Shown: in pieces, positions 14,792 through 24,038 of the stretch
Layout: the number at the start of each line of letters is the position of its first letter
Position numbering within the stretch: the first letter of the stretch is position 1
Source of the DNA: Ectobacillus ponti
GTDB lineage: Bacteria > Bacillota > Bacilli > Bacillales > Bacillaceae_G
Length of the DNA: 64,000 nt
Assembly: GCF_024294785.1 (NCBI RefSeq)
Contig: NZ_JANCLT010000011.1
Span: forward strand, 1-64,000
Direction: 5' to 3'
Program-made: the position numbers and the translations under genes
The notes under the pieces: model-generated
The model's database searches: none
Seen by the model: only the letters and a program-made list of their open reading frames with translations
What the model was told of the DNA's origin: nothing

Positions 14792-17700
14792 GACCGATTC
14801 AGTTGACCATTACGGCATTCGGACCGTATAAGCATCAGGAAATGATAGATTTTACGGAACTGGGAGAGCATCGGCTGTTCTCGATCTCCGGGAATACCGG
14901 CGCCGGCAAAACCACGATTTTTGATGCGCTTTGCTACGCCTTGTACGGTGAGGCAAGCGGTGAGGAGCGGAGCGACCCGGGCATGCTGCGCAGCCATTTC
15001 GCCGAGGATGATGTGCCGACCTCTGTGGAGCTGACGTTTGCCATTAAGGGGCACAGCTATCATGTGATGCGGCAAATGGCCCATAAAAAAAAGGGAAATA
15101 AGACAGCAACCGGCGGATCTGTTGCTTTGTATGAGGTTGTCGACGGAGAAAGAATTCCCTGCGTTGATAGATTTCACGTAACGGATGTAAATCAAAAGAT
15201 CGAACAGGTCATCGGCTTGAACAAAAACCAGTTCAGCCAAATTGTCATGCTGCCGCAGGGGGAGTTCCGCAGGCTGCTGACATCAGAAACAGAAAATAAA
15301 GAGGAGATTTTGCGGCGCATTTTTAAAACAGACCGTTATAAGCTCATGAAAGAGGCGCTGGACCGTAAGCGCAAGGCGCAGCAGGGCTATATCGACCAGA
15401 AGCGGAATGAGCGCGCCATTCATTTCCGCAGCGCCTTGAAGCTGCCTGACCGTCCGGATGCCATCCTCACAAGGCTGCGGGAACAGGAGCATATCAACGG
15501 TTATCAGATGCTGGAAGCATTGGATGAAGAGCTGCAGTTTTATAAGAGCGAAACGGTAAGGCTGGAACAGCAGGATGAAATGTACGGCGATATGCTGCAG
15601 CAAAAGCAGGAAGCGTATCACCATGCCAAGCATATTAATGAACGGTTTGCCGAGCTGGCCCAAAAGGAGCAGGCCTACGAGGAGCTGCTGGCGAAGCAGG
15701 AGGAAATGAAGCGGGAAGAGGCGCGTCTGCAGATGGCAAATGCCGCAGCTTTACTGCAGTCCTTCGAACAGGCGTATTTGCAGGCGGTTCAGACAGCCGG
15801 CCAAGCAGAGCAGGAGCAGCTGTCCCTGGCAGCCCGGAACGGACAAGTGCAGCAGCAATTTCAAACTGCATCGATCCGTTATGAGGCTGAGAAGGAAAGG
15901 GAGCAGGAGCGCGAGGACAGCAAAGAGCTGCTTCGGGTGCTGGAGGATCTGCGCCCTGTTCTCAAAACATTTGCGGAAAGAGAGCGGCAAATGCGTGCCG
16001 CCCAACTGCATCTCGAACAAGTGCAGCAGCAGCTGCAGGCATCTGAAGATGAGCAAGAAGCTTGTCTGCGGCAGCGGAAGGAGCTGTCCCAGTCCTTGCT
16101 GACGCAGGAATCGGCTCTGCAGGGGCTCGTGGAGAAAAACGAAGAACTTCTTGCCATGCGGGGAGACGCTGCAATCTTCCGGGATTACTTTAAGGCTGTA
16201 AAGGCTGAAGAGGAAGAACGGGCAGCATTGGCTGCGGCACAGCAGAACCTGGAGCAGGAAGAACGGAAGCATGAAGCAGTGCTGCAAAGCTGGCTGTCCG
16301 GGCAAGCCGCGCAGCTGGCCGCTCATTTGGCGGATGGTGCGCCTTGTCCGGTTTGCGGCAGCCATGAGCATCCGCATAAAGCAGCATCGCATCAGCAAAT
16401 CAGCAAGCAGCAGCTGGAAGAAGCCCAACACGCCAAGAATGCAGCTTATCTTCGTTTTTCAGAAGCGCAGGGGCGATGGCATGCCAACAAAGAGCAGGCG
16501 GCGCAGCGGCTGCAGGAGCTGTGCGAGCGGGAGTATGATGTAAGCCGTGTGGAGGAGGTATACCAGGCCTTTGTTCAGCGGGGGAAGCAGCTACATGCTG
16601 AAGTCTCACAGCTTGGCGGGCTGAAGCAGCAGCATGCCGGGGAAAAGCTTCGCTTGCAGGAGCTGGAAGCACGGCTGGAGCAGAGCATGTTGCGCAAAGC
16701 AGCATTGGAACGGCAGCACCGCGGGCTGCAGAGCGCGTTCACCGAGCAGCGTCTGGCATACGAGGAAAGCAAGCGGAAAATTCCGGCGGAGCTGGGTACG
16801 CTGGAGGCTTGGCAGGCGCGGTATGCAAAGGCCACGGCAGCCCGTAACGCCCTGGAGCAGGCTTGGGCATCAGCACAGGCTGAGTATCAGCATCTCATTG
16901 GTGAGCAGGCGGCAATTGCTGCTGCATGGGAAGCGGCGAAACAGCAACAGGAAAAAGCGCATGCCGCCCGGTGTGAACAGGAAGCCTGTTTCCAAGAAAA
17001 ACTGGAGGAGGCGGCTTTTGCCGGCCGGGACAGCTATGAAGCGGCCAAGCTTCCGGCCGCAGTATGCCGCCAAATTGAGGAAAGCCTGCGTGCCTATCAT
17101 GCGGCACTCGGTGCTACAGGGCAGCAGATTGCCGATATCCGGGCAGGCTTGTCCGGCAAGCAATGGCGGGATTTGAGCAGCCTGCAGGAGGAGCTTGTCG
17201 TGCTGGAGCAGCGGGTGAAGCATATGCAGGACCAATTGCACCGAATCCGTTTGTTGAACGATGGAATTGTCGGGTTATATCAGGAAATTTTCGCAATTGA
17301 AGAGGAAATTCGGGACAAAGAGGCAGAGTTCCAGGAGCTGGCCGAGCTGTATGAGGTGATAAAAGGAGATAATGAAAGCCGGATTTCCTTTGAACGCTAT
17401 ATCCTCATTGAGTACCTGGAGCAAATTGTCCAAGCGGCAAATGAGCGGCTGCGCAGGCTCTCAAACGGCCAATTTTCGTTAAAACGGAGCGACCGTGTGG
17501 AAAAACGCAATCGCCAAAGCGGTCTCGGCCTGGATGTGTACGACAGTTATACGGGCCAAACGCGGGATGTCAAGACGTTATCGGGCGGCGAAAAATTCAA
17601 TGCCTCGCTTTGCTTGGCCCTTGGGATGGCTGATGTCATTCAGGCATTTGAAGGCGGAATTTCCATTGAAACGATGTTCATTGACGAGGGCTTCGGATCC

Positions 17701-17877
17701 TTGGATGAAGAGTCGTTGACCAAAGCAATTGATGCCCTGATTGACCTGCAGAAATCAGGGAGACTGATTGGTGTCATTTCGCATGTGCAGGAGCTGAAGC
17801 AAGCTCTGCCGGCCGTCCTGGAGGTTGTGAAGCAGAAGGACGGCAGCAGCCGGACAAAATTCATTGTACAGCAGTAA
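14788..17877 (+). CDS. sbcC: Exonuclease SbcCD subunit C
   Basis: 1029-residue Rad50/SMC-like ATPase. Walker A GNTGAGKT is at 35-42, long coiled coils rich in Glu, Gln and Ala occupy roughly 180-500 and 540-860, and the zinc hook CPVC (Cys520, Cys523) sits at the apex where two molecules join. The ABC signature LSGGEK is at 931-936, and Walker B ends in Asp966-Glu967 (FIDEGFGSLDEE). With SbcD it forms the nuclease that removes hairpins and protein-blocked ends. It overlaps the sbcD stop by four bases and is followed by a strong terminator. Confidence 0.96.
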   Translation: MRPIQLTITAFGPYKHQEMIDFTELGEHRLFSISGNTGAGKTTIFDALCYALYGEASGEERSDPGMLRSHFAEDDVPTSVELTFAIKGHSYHVMRQMAHKKKGNKTATGGSVALYEVVDGERIPCVDRFHVTDVNQKIEQVIGLNKNQFSQIVMLPQGEFRRLLTSETENKEEILRRIFKTDRYKLMKEALDRKRKAQQGYIDQKRNERAIHFRSALKLPDRPDAILTRLREQEHINGYQMLEALDEELQFYKSETVRLEQQDEMYGDMLQQKQEAYHHAKHINERFAELAQKEQAYEELLAKQEEMKREEARLQMANAAALLQSFEQAYLQAVQTAGQAEQEQLSLAARNGQVQQQFQTASIRYEAEKEREQEREDSKELLRVLEDLRPVLKTFAERERQMRAAQLHLEQVQQQLQASEDEQEACLRQRKELSQSLLTQESALQGLVEKNEELLAMRGDAAIFRDYFKAVKAEEEERAALAAAQQNLEQEERKHEAVLQSWLSGQAAQLAAHLADGAPCPVCGSHEHPHKAASHQQISKQQLEEAQHAKNAAYLRFSEAQGRWHANKEQAAQRLQELCEREYDVSRVEEVYQAFVQRGKQLHAEVSQLGGLKQQHAGEKLRLQELEARLEQSMLRKAALERQHRGLQSAFTEQRLAYEESKRKIPAELGTLEAWQARYAKATAARNALEQAWASAQAEYQHLIGEQAAIAAAWEAAKQQQEKAHAARCEQEACFQEKLEEAAFAGRDSYEAAKLPAAVCRQIEESLRAYHAALGATGQQIADIRAGLSGKQWRDLSSLQEELVVLEQRVKHMQDQLHRIRLLNDGIVGLYQEIFAIEEEIRDKEAEFQELAELYEVIKGDNESRISFERYILIEYLEQIVQAANERLRRLSNGQFSLKRSDRVEKRNRQSGLGLDVYDSYTGQTRDVKTLSGGEKFNASLCLALGMADVIQAFEGGISIETMFIDEGFGSLDEESLTKAIDALIDLQKSGRLIGVISHVQELKQALPAVLEVVKQKDGSSRTKFIVQQ

Positions 17878-17880
17878 CAG

Positions 17881-17916
17881 GCATACCTCAGGGAGTCGTC
17901 TCTGAGGTATGCTTTT
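17881..17916 (+). terminator. Terminator of sbcDC
   Basis: Perfect stem GCATACCTCAG/CTGAGGTATGC (17881-17891, 17902-17912) followed by TTTT. Confidence 0.8.
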
Positions 17917-17977
17917 CTCAAATTTAAAATTTCATTTACTGTAATGAGCTGACAAAACACAACACCAACATTTCCCG

Positions 17978-18005
17978 CTAAATTTTTTATGCTTTGTCCT
18001 TTATA
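17978..18005 (+). promoter_or_regulatory. Possible sigma-D (motility) promoter of the chemoreceptor
   Basis: CTAAA (17978-17982), N15, CCTTTATA (17998-18005) approximates the sigma-D consensus TAAA-N15-GCCGATAT. It lies about 44 bases before the chemoreceptor start, where a motility promoter would be expected. The -10 is imperfect. Confidence 0.4.
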
Positions 18006-18048
18006 CTTTATTTAAGTGGTTAAATATAAGGATTTTAGGGGGTTGTGC

Positions 18049-19749
18049 ATGCGAATGGGAAAAATGCGGTCTATTGGCACGAAAATGAACTTCTTGTTCC
18101 TGGCTGCCTTCTTATTGCTGGGTGCAGTTTTGACGTATGCAGCCAACATTGAAATGACCAAAGGAATGAAGAATACAATCATCCATAAAGTGCAGTCAGA
18201 TTTGCAGATGAGCTATGCTTATATAGATGAGAAGTATCCGGGAGATTGGTCTGTCCAAAACGGAGAGCTGTGGAAGGGCAAGACCAAAATGAGCGGAAAT
18301 TTCGGCGCGGTGGATGAGGTTGGCAAGCTGACGGGAGATACAGTTACTTTGTTTCTTGCGGACACGCGAGTCGCAACAAACGTAATGGTGAATGGCAAAC
18401 GGGCAGTAGGCACACAAGTGTCGGCCCAAGTGGCGCAAAAAGTGCTGCAGGAACAGCAAACCTTTATTGGAGAAGCAAAGGTTGTGAATAAGCCGTATCA
18501 GACTGCTTACCGTCCGATTCAGGATGGGAGCAACAAGGTAATCGGGATTTGGTACGTCGGGGTGTCCCAAGAGTCGATCAACAGCGCTGTTCTTTCTTTT
18601 CTGACGGTATTTTGCGCAGTTCTTGGCGCGGTTATCCTATTGACGCTAGTCGCCGTGCTGTTGTTTACCAGACGGATGAAGCAGCGCATTCAGCGGATTG
18701 TGTCTGCTCTGCAGGCAGCAGGAAATGGCGATTTCACGGTGCACGTGCAGGATGATACAGAAGACGAAATTGGCATGATTGCGAGAGGATATGAGCAAAT
18801 GCAGCAGAACCTGCAGCATTTGGTGCGCAATGTAAGTGATATGGCAGAGCAGGTCGCTGCTTCCTCAGAGCAGCTGACAGCAAGTGCGGAGCAAACAGCC
18901 GAGGCGTCTCTTCACGTAGCGGAGGCGGCCCAAGGGTTTGCCCAAGGAGCTGAAACACAAGGACAGCTGATTCTGCAGCGTGCCGCAGCAGTCAGCCAAA
19001 TGAAGGAGCGGGTCGCGGATATTGCCACGAGCACACACATTGTTTCGGAGGTAACAAGCGGGACAACGTTGCAGGCAGAGCAAGGAGAGCAGCTGGTTGA
19101 GGAAACGGTGCATCAAATGTCTTCTATCCATGATTCCGTTTCCATTACAGATGAAGCAATCAGACAGCTGCATGACCGGTCGCAGGAGATTGGCAATATT
19201 TTAAGTGTCATGCAAGGGATTTCAGAGCAGACCAATTTATTGGCCTTGAATGCTTCTATTGAGGCGGCCCGGGCGGGTGAACATGGCAAGGGCTTTGCAG
19301 TTGTGGCGGAGGAGGTGCGGAAGCTGGCTGAGCAATCCCAGGCGGCCGCTTCGGAAATTGCCCAACTGATTGGCACGACCCGCGAGGATGCAAGCAAATC
19401 TGTTGCAGCGATGAGGGAGGTAAGCGATAACGTGGCAGCCGGTCTGCGAATAAGCCGCCAAGCGGCAGAGAAATTCCGTTCCATTCTGCAGGGCATGCAG
19501 GATTTGGTGCCGCGTATCCAGGATATTTCTGCAGTGGCCCGGCATATGTCCGCGGAGGCGCAGGAGACGGCCGGCGGCATGCAGGAAATTGCGAAAATGT
19601 CGGCTCAGGCGACAGCTTCGGTACAGCAGGTGGCAGCCGCCACGGAAGAGCAAAGCGCTTCCATGGAAGAAGTAAAAATGCTGGCCGACAAGCTGGAAGC
19701 AGGGGCGCAAAGTCTGCAGGATGTGACTTCTTCATTTCGTATTTCATAA
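18049..19749 (+). CDS. Methyl-accepting chemotaxis protein
   Basis: 566-residue transmembrane chemoreceptor. Order: TM1 (about 13-33), an extracellular single-Cache-type sensing domain (about 35-175, with [17 protein letters not shown] at its end), TM2 (181-207), HAMP linker (about 208-262), then a long helical signalling domain. Its tip carries the conserved [19 protein letters not shown] pattern that contacts CheA/CheW, and Gln/Glu-rich flanks carry methylation sites. Ligand unknown; single-Cache domains often bind small organic acids. The start at 18049 has AGGGGG six bases upstream; the frame is open to 18016 but without a ribosome site. Monocistronic. Confidence 0.95.
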   Translation: MRMGKMRSIGTKMNFLFLAAFLLLGAVLTYAANIEMTKGMKNTIIHKVQSDLQMSYAYIDEKYPGDWSVQNGELWKGKTKMSGNFGAVDEVGKLTGDTVTLFLADTRVATNVMVNGKRAVGTQVSAQVAQKVLQEQQTFIGEAKVVNKPYQTAYRPIQDGSNKVIGIWYVGVSQESINSAVLSFLTVFCAVLGAVILLTLVAVLLFTRRMKQRIQRIVSALQAAGNGDFTVHVQDDTEDEIGMIARGYEQMQQNLQHLVRNVSDMAEQVAASSEQLTASAEQTAEASLHVAEAAQGFAQGAETQGQLILQRAAAVSQMKERVADIATSTHIVSEVTSGTTLQAEQGEQLVEETVHQMSSIHDSVSITDEAIRQLHDRSQEIGNILSVMQGISEQTNLLALNASIEAARAGEHGKGFAVVAEEVRKLAEQSQAAASEIAQLIGTTREDASKSVAAMREVSDNVAAGLRISRQAAEKFRSILQGMQDLVPRIQDISAVARHMSAEAQETAGGMQEIAKMSAQATASVQQVAAATEEQSASMEEVKMLADKLEAGAQSLQDVTSSFRIS

Positions 19750-19750
19750 T

Positions 19751-19789
19751 ATACAAACAGCTGAAGGGTGTTCCTTCAGCTGTTTGTAT
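19751..19789 (+). terminator. Terminator-like 17-bp perfect hairpin
   Basis: Positions 19751-19767 pair perfectly with 19773-19789 around a 5-base loop right after the chemoreceptor stop. The T run is weak. Confidence 0.75.
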
Positions 19790-19895
19790 GGGTGATTTTA
19801 AATTTCACATACCATAAGACAAAATAAGACATAAAATAAACAAAAAAGTACATAGTATAAAATAGCAAATTAAATATGTATAGGATGAAAACAAA

Positions 19896-21086
19896 ATGAC
19901 AAGTGCAGGAATTGTTATAGGCTTCACCTTGATTGCCATTGCCGGTATTTTTCTGATTTGGAAATGGAGCAGCCGCTATGAAGAAGTGCAGCGCAGCGCC
20001 CGCGCCTTATACGAAGAACGGGAACAGCTGCTTGGCGAAAAAGCGCTGCTGCGGGAAAAGGAGCAGCAGCTGCAGCAGCTGCTGTATCAACAGGAAGCGG
20101 GCATTCTCGCTGTACTTCCGGCAGTGCAGGCGCTCCGCAGCAGGAAAACTGACAAGCTGCTGCGGCACACTGTCCAGGTATTGCAGGCGATGTTCCGGTC
20201 AGAAGCATGCGGCATATACCAGGTTGAAGGCACGGCGCTGAAACAGCTGTACGGTATCCACATGCCGCAGCTGCTGCTGCAGGAGGAGGCCCCTTCCTTT
20301 TACAAAAGGCTGCTGTTCCAGGAGGAAATCACCATTAAAGCGCCTCACGATGAAAGAGCGGCACCTATTCTGGCAGGGCTTGTACAGGGGAATGGCCAAC
20401 GGTATGCCGCTGTTGTAAAGCAAATGGACATTCAGTGCTTTACGGAGCATAACCTGGGGCTATTGTCTCTGCTTCTGCATCTGCTGGAGCAGCATTTTCA
20501 GGGAACCATAGAGGCGCCGTCCTTATATGCCAAATACGAGGAACTGCTGCGTTCACTGCTGCAGTCGGCTGCCGGACAGAGCCGGCGCTTTTCGTTGGAG
20601 GGAGAACGGGAAGCTGTCTCCTTGCAAATATTGCAAAACAGCTATGAACAGCGGGTGCAGGATTTGCAAGGCCGGCTCTCTTCCTTGAATGCCGAAAGCT
20701 ATTTGGACTTTTGCCGGGTCTGTCATGACTATGCTGAAAGCGGCATTCCGAAGGGAATGCGGCTCGAACGGCTGTATGAGCAGCTGCGGGAAGCGGCAAG
20801 CACCGGCCATGCTTATTTTCCGGCTCTTTCACAATTTCTGGACGAGCTTATGTTTGTCTATTTGAAAACCGGGAAGGATGAGCTGGCACAGGAGACAGCC
20901 AAGCGGATGGTCAAGCAATTTCCAAAGCAGGCGCGAAGCTATGTGCGCCTGTTGGAATACTATTTTCACAGCGGCGAGTTTTTGCAGCTCCCGGATATTT
21001 ATCGCAAGCTTATCCATAACGTAGGCAGCAGCCGCATCCCGCCGTCCTTTCTGCCGTTTCTGCAAATGCTTGCCAAGATGGAGTGA
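19896..21086 (+). CDS. Membrane-anchored coiled-coil protein of unknown function
   Basis: 396-residue protein with one N-terminal membrane helix (residues 4-23), then a predicted coiled coil (about 26-70, rich in Glu, Gln and Leu), a globular region (about 80-200) whose pattern suggests a GAF-like sensor fold, a second coiled segment (about 235-270), and a helical C-terminal part resembling TPR-type repeats (about 275-396). No enzymatic motif is seen. The topology looks like a cytoplasmic sensory or scaffold protein held at the membrane. It follows the chemoreceptor but has its own AT-rich upstream region and terminator. I do not recognise a named family; the GAF and TPR suggestions are inferences. 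Confidence 0.75.
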   Translation: MTSAGIVIGFTLIAIAGIFLIWKWSSRYEEVQRSARALYEEREQLLGEKALLREKEQQLQQLLYQQEAGILAVLPAVQALRSRKTDKLLRHTVQVLQAMFRSEACGIYQVEGTALKQLYGIHMPQLLLQEEAPSFYKRLLFQEEITIKAPHDERAAPILAGLVQGNGQRYAAVVKQMDIQCFTEHNLGLLSLLLHLLEQHFQGTIEAPSLYAKYEELLRSLLQSAAGQSRRFSLEGEREAVSLQILQNSYEQRVQDLQGRLSSLNAESYLDFCRVCHDYAESGIPKGMRLERLYEQLREAASTGHAYFPALSQFLDELMFVYLKTGKDELAQETAKRMVKQFPKQARSYVRLLEYYFHSGEFLQLPDIYRKLIHNVGSSRIPPSFLPFLQMLAKME

Positions 21087-21114
21087 AAAGAAAAAACGAC
21101 AAAAACATACAAAT

Positions 21115-21150
21115 AAAATCCTCATTGTTGTAGAACAATGAGGATTTTTT
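21115..21150 (+). terminator. Rho-independent terminator
   Basis: Stem AAAATCCTCATTGTT/AACAATGAGGATTTT around a 4-base loop, with six T residues. Confidence 0.92.
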
Positions 21151-21298
21151 GTTGCCCATTGCTACAAAAAATGTTTTACAATAGAAATAATGACAGAATT
21201 ATCCTACTCATCCAAATATAGTTTTGACTTCTAGAACCAGCCCCGGCTGCAGCAGAAAATCTCGCATTCTGTCAAAAGAGCGAAAAGGAGTGTGGAAC

Positions 21299-22444
21299 AT
21301 GGAGTTTACGCTGACAAGAGAAAAACAAATGATTAAGGATATGGTGCGCGATTTTGCAGAAAAGGAAATTGCTCCGCACGCAGTGTACTATGACCGTACA
21401 GGGGAATTCCCGTATGATACGTTTCAAAAGATGGGCGAGTTGGGTCTGCTTGGCATTCCATTCCCTGAGGAGTATGGCGGTTCAGGCGGCGACACGCTTT
21501 CCTATGCGCTGGCTGTAGAGGAAATCGGCCGTGCTTGCGGCGGTACAGGGCTCAGCTATGCCGCCACCATTTCCCTTGGCGCCTCGCCGATTTACTATTT
21601 TGGAACAGAGGAGCAAAAGCGCAAATATTTGGTTCCGATGGCCTCCGGCAAAACGTTGGGCGCATTCGGGCTGACAGAACCCAATGCCGGTTCTGATGCG
21701 GGAGGGACACAAACAAAGGCTGTCATTGATGGGGATGAATATGTGATTAACGGCGAGAAGTGCTGGATTACAAATGCCGAGTATGCCAAAACCATTATTG
21801 TAACCGCTGTCAATGGCGTGGATGAACGCGGCAAGAAAAAGATTTCTGCGTTTATTGTGCCGACTGATTCTGACGGCCTGACGATTTCCAGCCCATACGA
21901 TAAGATGGGGGTCCGCGCTTCCAATACATGCGAAATTATTTTGGAAAATGTGCGTGTGCCGAAGGAAAATATTCTCGGTGATGCAGACAAAGGCTTCAGC
22001 CAGTTTCTGTATACGTTGGACGGCGGACGGATTTCCATTGCGGCGCTTGCTGTAGGAATCGCGCAGGCTGCCTTTGAACGTGCCCTTGCCTATTCAAAGG
22101 AGCGCAAGCAATTCGGAAAAAGCATTTCCAGCTTCCAGGCAATCCAGTTTAAGCTGGCAGATATGGCGACTGAAATTGAATTGGCCCGCAATCTGGTGCA
22201 TAAGGCTGCCTGGCTGAAGGATAACAGCAAACCGTTCGGCAAGGAAGCGGCCATGGCAAAGCTGTTCGCTTCCGAAATGGCAAGCCGCACAGCCAATCAG
22301 GCCGTGCAAATTCACGGTGGCTACGGCTACATGAAGGAATATGAAGTGGAGCGCTACGTGCGCGATGCAAAGCTCCTGGAAATTGGTGAGGGAACATCTG
22401 AAATTCAGCGTCTTGTTATCTCCAGACATTTAGGCTGCCGCTAA
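21299..22444 (+). CDS. yngJ: Acyl-CoA dehydrogenase (YngJ-like)
   Basis: 381-residue FAD-dependent acyl-CoA dehydrogenase that oxidises acyl-CoA to 2-enoyl-CoA and passes electrons to ETF. Visible signatures: GAFGLTEPNAGSDAGG (substrate/FAD site), WITNAEYA, the RKQFGKSISSFQAIQ block, QIHGGYGYMKEYEVER and GEGTSEIQRLVISR. The start at 21299 has AAGGAG nine bases upstream. It is the first gene of a six-gene operon matching the B. subtilis yng set, where it is thought to act on branched or short-chain acyl-CoA such as isovaleryl-CoA. The acyl-CoA ligase gene (yngI), which in B. subtilis lies next, is absent here. Confidence 0.92.
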   Translation: MEFTLTREKQMIKDMVRDFAEKEIAPHAVYYDRTGEFPYDTFQKMGELGLLGIPFPEEYGGSGGDTLSYALAVEEIGRACGGTGLSYAATISLGASPIYYFGTEEQKRKYLVPMASGKTLGAFGLTEPNAGSDAGGTQTKAVIDGDEYVINGEKCWITNAEYAKTIIVTAVNGVDERGKKKISAFIVPTDSDGLTISSPYDKMGVRASNTCEIILENVRVPKENILGDADKGFSQFLYTLDGGRISIAALAVGIAQAAFERALAYSKERKQFGKSISSFQAIQFKLADMATEIELARNLVHKAAWLKDNSKPFGKEAAMAKLFASEMASRTANQAVQIHGGYGYMKEYEVERYVRDAKLLEIGEGTSEIQRLVISRHLGCR

Positions 22445-22455
22445 GGAGGGATGGT

Positions 22456-23793
22456 ATGTTCAATAAAATTTTAATCGCCAACCGCGGAGAAATTGCCGTC
22501 CGTATTATGAGAACGTGCAAGCGTCTCGGCATTGAGACAGTAGCCGTATATTCGGAAGCAGACGCCAACGCCCTGCACGTGCAACTGGCGGACGAAGCGT
22601 ATTTGCTCGGTGGTCCGCGGGTGCACGAAAGCTATCTGAACCTTGATAAAATGATGGAAATTGCCCGCGAAACAAAGGCGGAGGCTGTGCATCCGGGCTA
22701 TGGACTGCTGTCGGAGAATCCGGCCTTTGCAGCCCGCTGCCGGGATGAAGGCATCGTCTTCATTGGCCCTTCTGCTGATGTGATTGCCCAAATGGGCAGC
22801 AAGATTGAATCGCGCAAGGTGATGCAGGCAGCCGGTGTTCCGGTTGTGCCGGGCATTACAACGGCTATACCGTCTGTGGAAGAGGCGAAGGAGATCGCCA
22901 AAACAATTGGGTACCCGTTGATGCTGAAGGCTTCTGCCGGCGGCGGCGGAATCGGCATGCAGACCATCGAGACTGAGCAAACGCTCGTTCAGGCATTCGC
23001 AAGCAACCAGACCCGCGCCCAGAACTTCTTCGGCAGCGGGGAAATGTACATGGAGAAGCTGATTACGCAGGCGCACCATATTGAAATCCAGGTGCTGGCG
23101 GACAGCTTCGGCAATACGGTCTATCTTTGGGAGCGGGAGTGCTCCGTGCAGCGCCGGAACCAAAAGGTAGTGGAAGAAGCGCCGTCTCCCTTCATCAGTG
23201 AAGCAACGCGCCATGCGATGGGGGCAGTGGCTGTGCAAGCGGCAAAGGCAATTGGCTATACAAATGCAGGGACAATCGAATTCCTTGTCGATGAACAGCA
23301 GAACTTTTATTTTCTTGAAATGAACACACGCCTGCAGGTGGAGCACCCTGTCACAGAGGAAATCACAGGTCTGGACCTCGTGGAACAGCAGCTGCGCATT
23401 GCGGCAGGCGAGAAGCTGGCATTCTCTCAAGAGGAGGTTGCCAGAAACGGCCATGCCATTGAAGTCCGACTGTATGCGGAAGATCCCAAAACCTTCTTCC
23501 CGTCACCCGGCACCATCCATACGCTGGAGCTGCCGCAAACCGTGCGCATCGACCACTTTTTGGAGGAAGGGATCCAGATTACGCCTTTCTACGATCCGAT
23601 GATTGCAAAGGTCATTGCGCATGGGCCGACACGGGAAGCCGCGATTTCCAGCCTGCAATTGGCACTGCAGGAAACGAAGGTGGAAGGCATTAAAACAAAT
23701 ATTCCCATGCTGCTACGGGTATTGGAGGATGATGTGTTCCGAAGTGGAATATATACTACGAGCTTTGTTGCACAGCAGCTCGCAAAACGATAA
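22456..23793 (+). CDS. yngHA: Biotin carboxylase subunit (YngHA/AccC-like)
   Basis: 445-residue biotin carboxylase using ATP and bicarbonate to carboxylate biotin on a separate carrier. It has the N-terminal domain beginning FNKILIANRGEIAVRI, the ATP-grasp domain with the KASAGGGGIGM glycine loop, the catalytic EMNTRLQVEHPVTE segment and the C-terminal AEDP domain. The length fits single-domain AccC proteins. It is placed 11 bases after the acyl-CoA dehydrogenase and 14 bases before the biotin carrier. The operon context (carboxyltransferase plus HMG-CoA lyase) suggests methylcrotonyl-CoA carboxylation rather than the essential acetyl-CoA carboxylase. Confidence 0.93.
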   Translation: MFNKILIANRGEIAVRIMRTCKRLGIETVAVYSEADANALHVQLADEAYLLGGPRVHESYLNLDKMMEIARETKAEAVHPGYGLLSENPAFAARCRDEGIVFIGPSADVIAQMGSKIESRKVMQAAGVPVVPGITTAIPSVEEAKEIAKTIGYPLMLKASAGGGGIGMQTIETEQTLVQAFASNQTRAQNFFGSGEMYMEKLITQAHHIEIQVLADSFGNTVYLWERECSVQRRNQKVVEEAPSPFISEATRHAMGAVAVQAAKAIGYTNAGTIEFLVDEQQNFYFLEMNTRLQVEHPVTEEITGLDLVEQQLRIAAGEKLAFSQEEVARNGHAIEVRLYAEDPKTFFPSPGTIHTLELPQTVRIDHFLEEGIQITPFYDPMIAKVIAHGPTREAAISSLQLALQETKVEGIKTNIPMLLRVLEDDVFRSGIYTTSFVAQQLAKR

Positions 23794-23807
23794 AGGGGGC
23801 ATATAAA

Positions 23808-24020
23808 ATGACAAAGGTGTACGCATCGATGGCAGGAAATGTATGGAAAATTGTAGTAAACCCAGGGGACACAGTAGAGGAAGGACAGGATGTTGTCATT
23901 TTAGAGTCCATGAAGATGGAAATTCCCATTGCTGCGGAGGAAGGCGGCACAGTGGCACGAATTGCGGTAAGTGAAGGAGACTTCGTCAACGAAGGCGATG
24001 TGCTGGTCGAACTGGAATAG
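23808..24020 (+). CDS. yngHB: Biotin/lipoyl-attachment carrier protein
   Basis: 70-residue single biotinyl domain. The biotinylation motif ESMKME places the acceptor lysine at residue 36, in the beta-hairpin between two symmetric halves; IVVNPGDTVEEGQDVVIL precedes it and PIAAEEGGTVARIAVSEGDFVNEGD follows. It is the mobile carrier between the biotin carboxylase just upstream and the carboxyltransferase at the operon end. The size matches B. subtilis YngHB, which is unusually short because it lacks the extra N-terminal region of AccB. Confidence 0.95.
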   Translation: MTKVYASMAGNVWKIVVNPGDTVEEGQDVVILESMKMEIPIAAEEGGTVARIAVSEGDFVNEGDVLVELE

Positions 24021-24038
24021 TCGGGGAGGGGATGGGAC

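Noticed and set aside
15283-16705. Several long antisense frames across sbcC
   Set aside because: They arise from the GC-rich coiled-coil codons of sbcC on the other strand and have no ribosome sites or family motifs.
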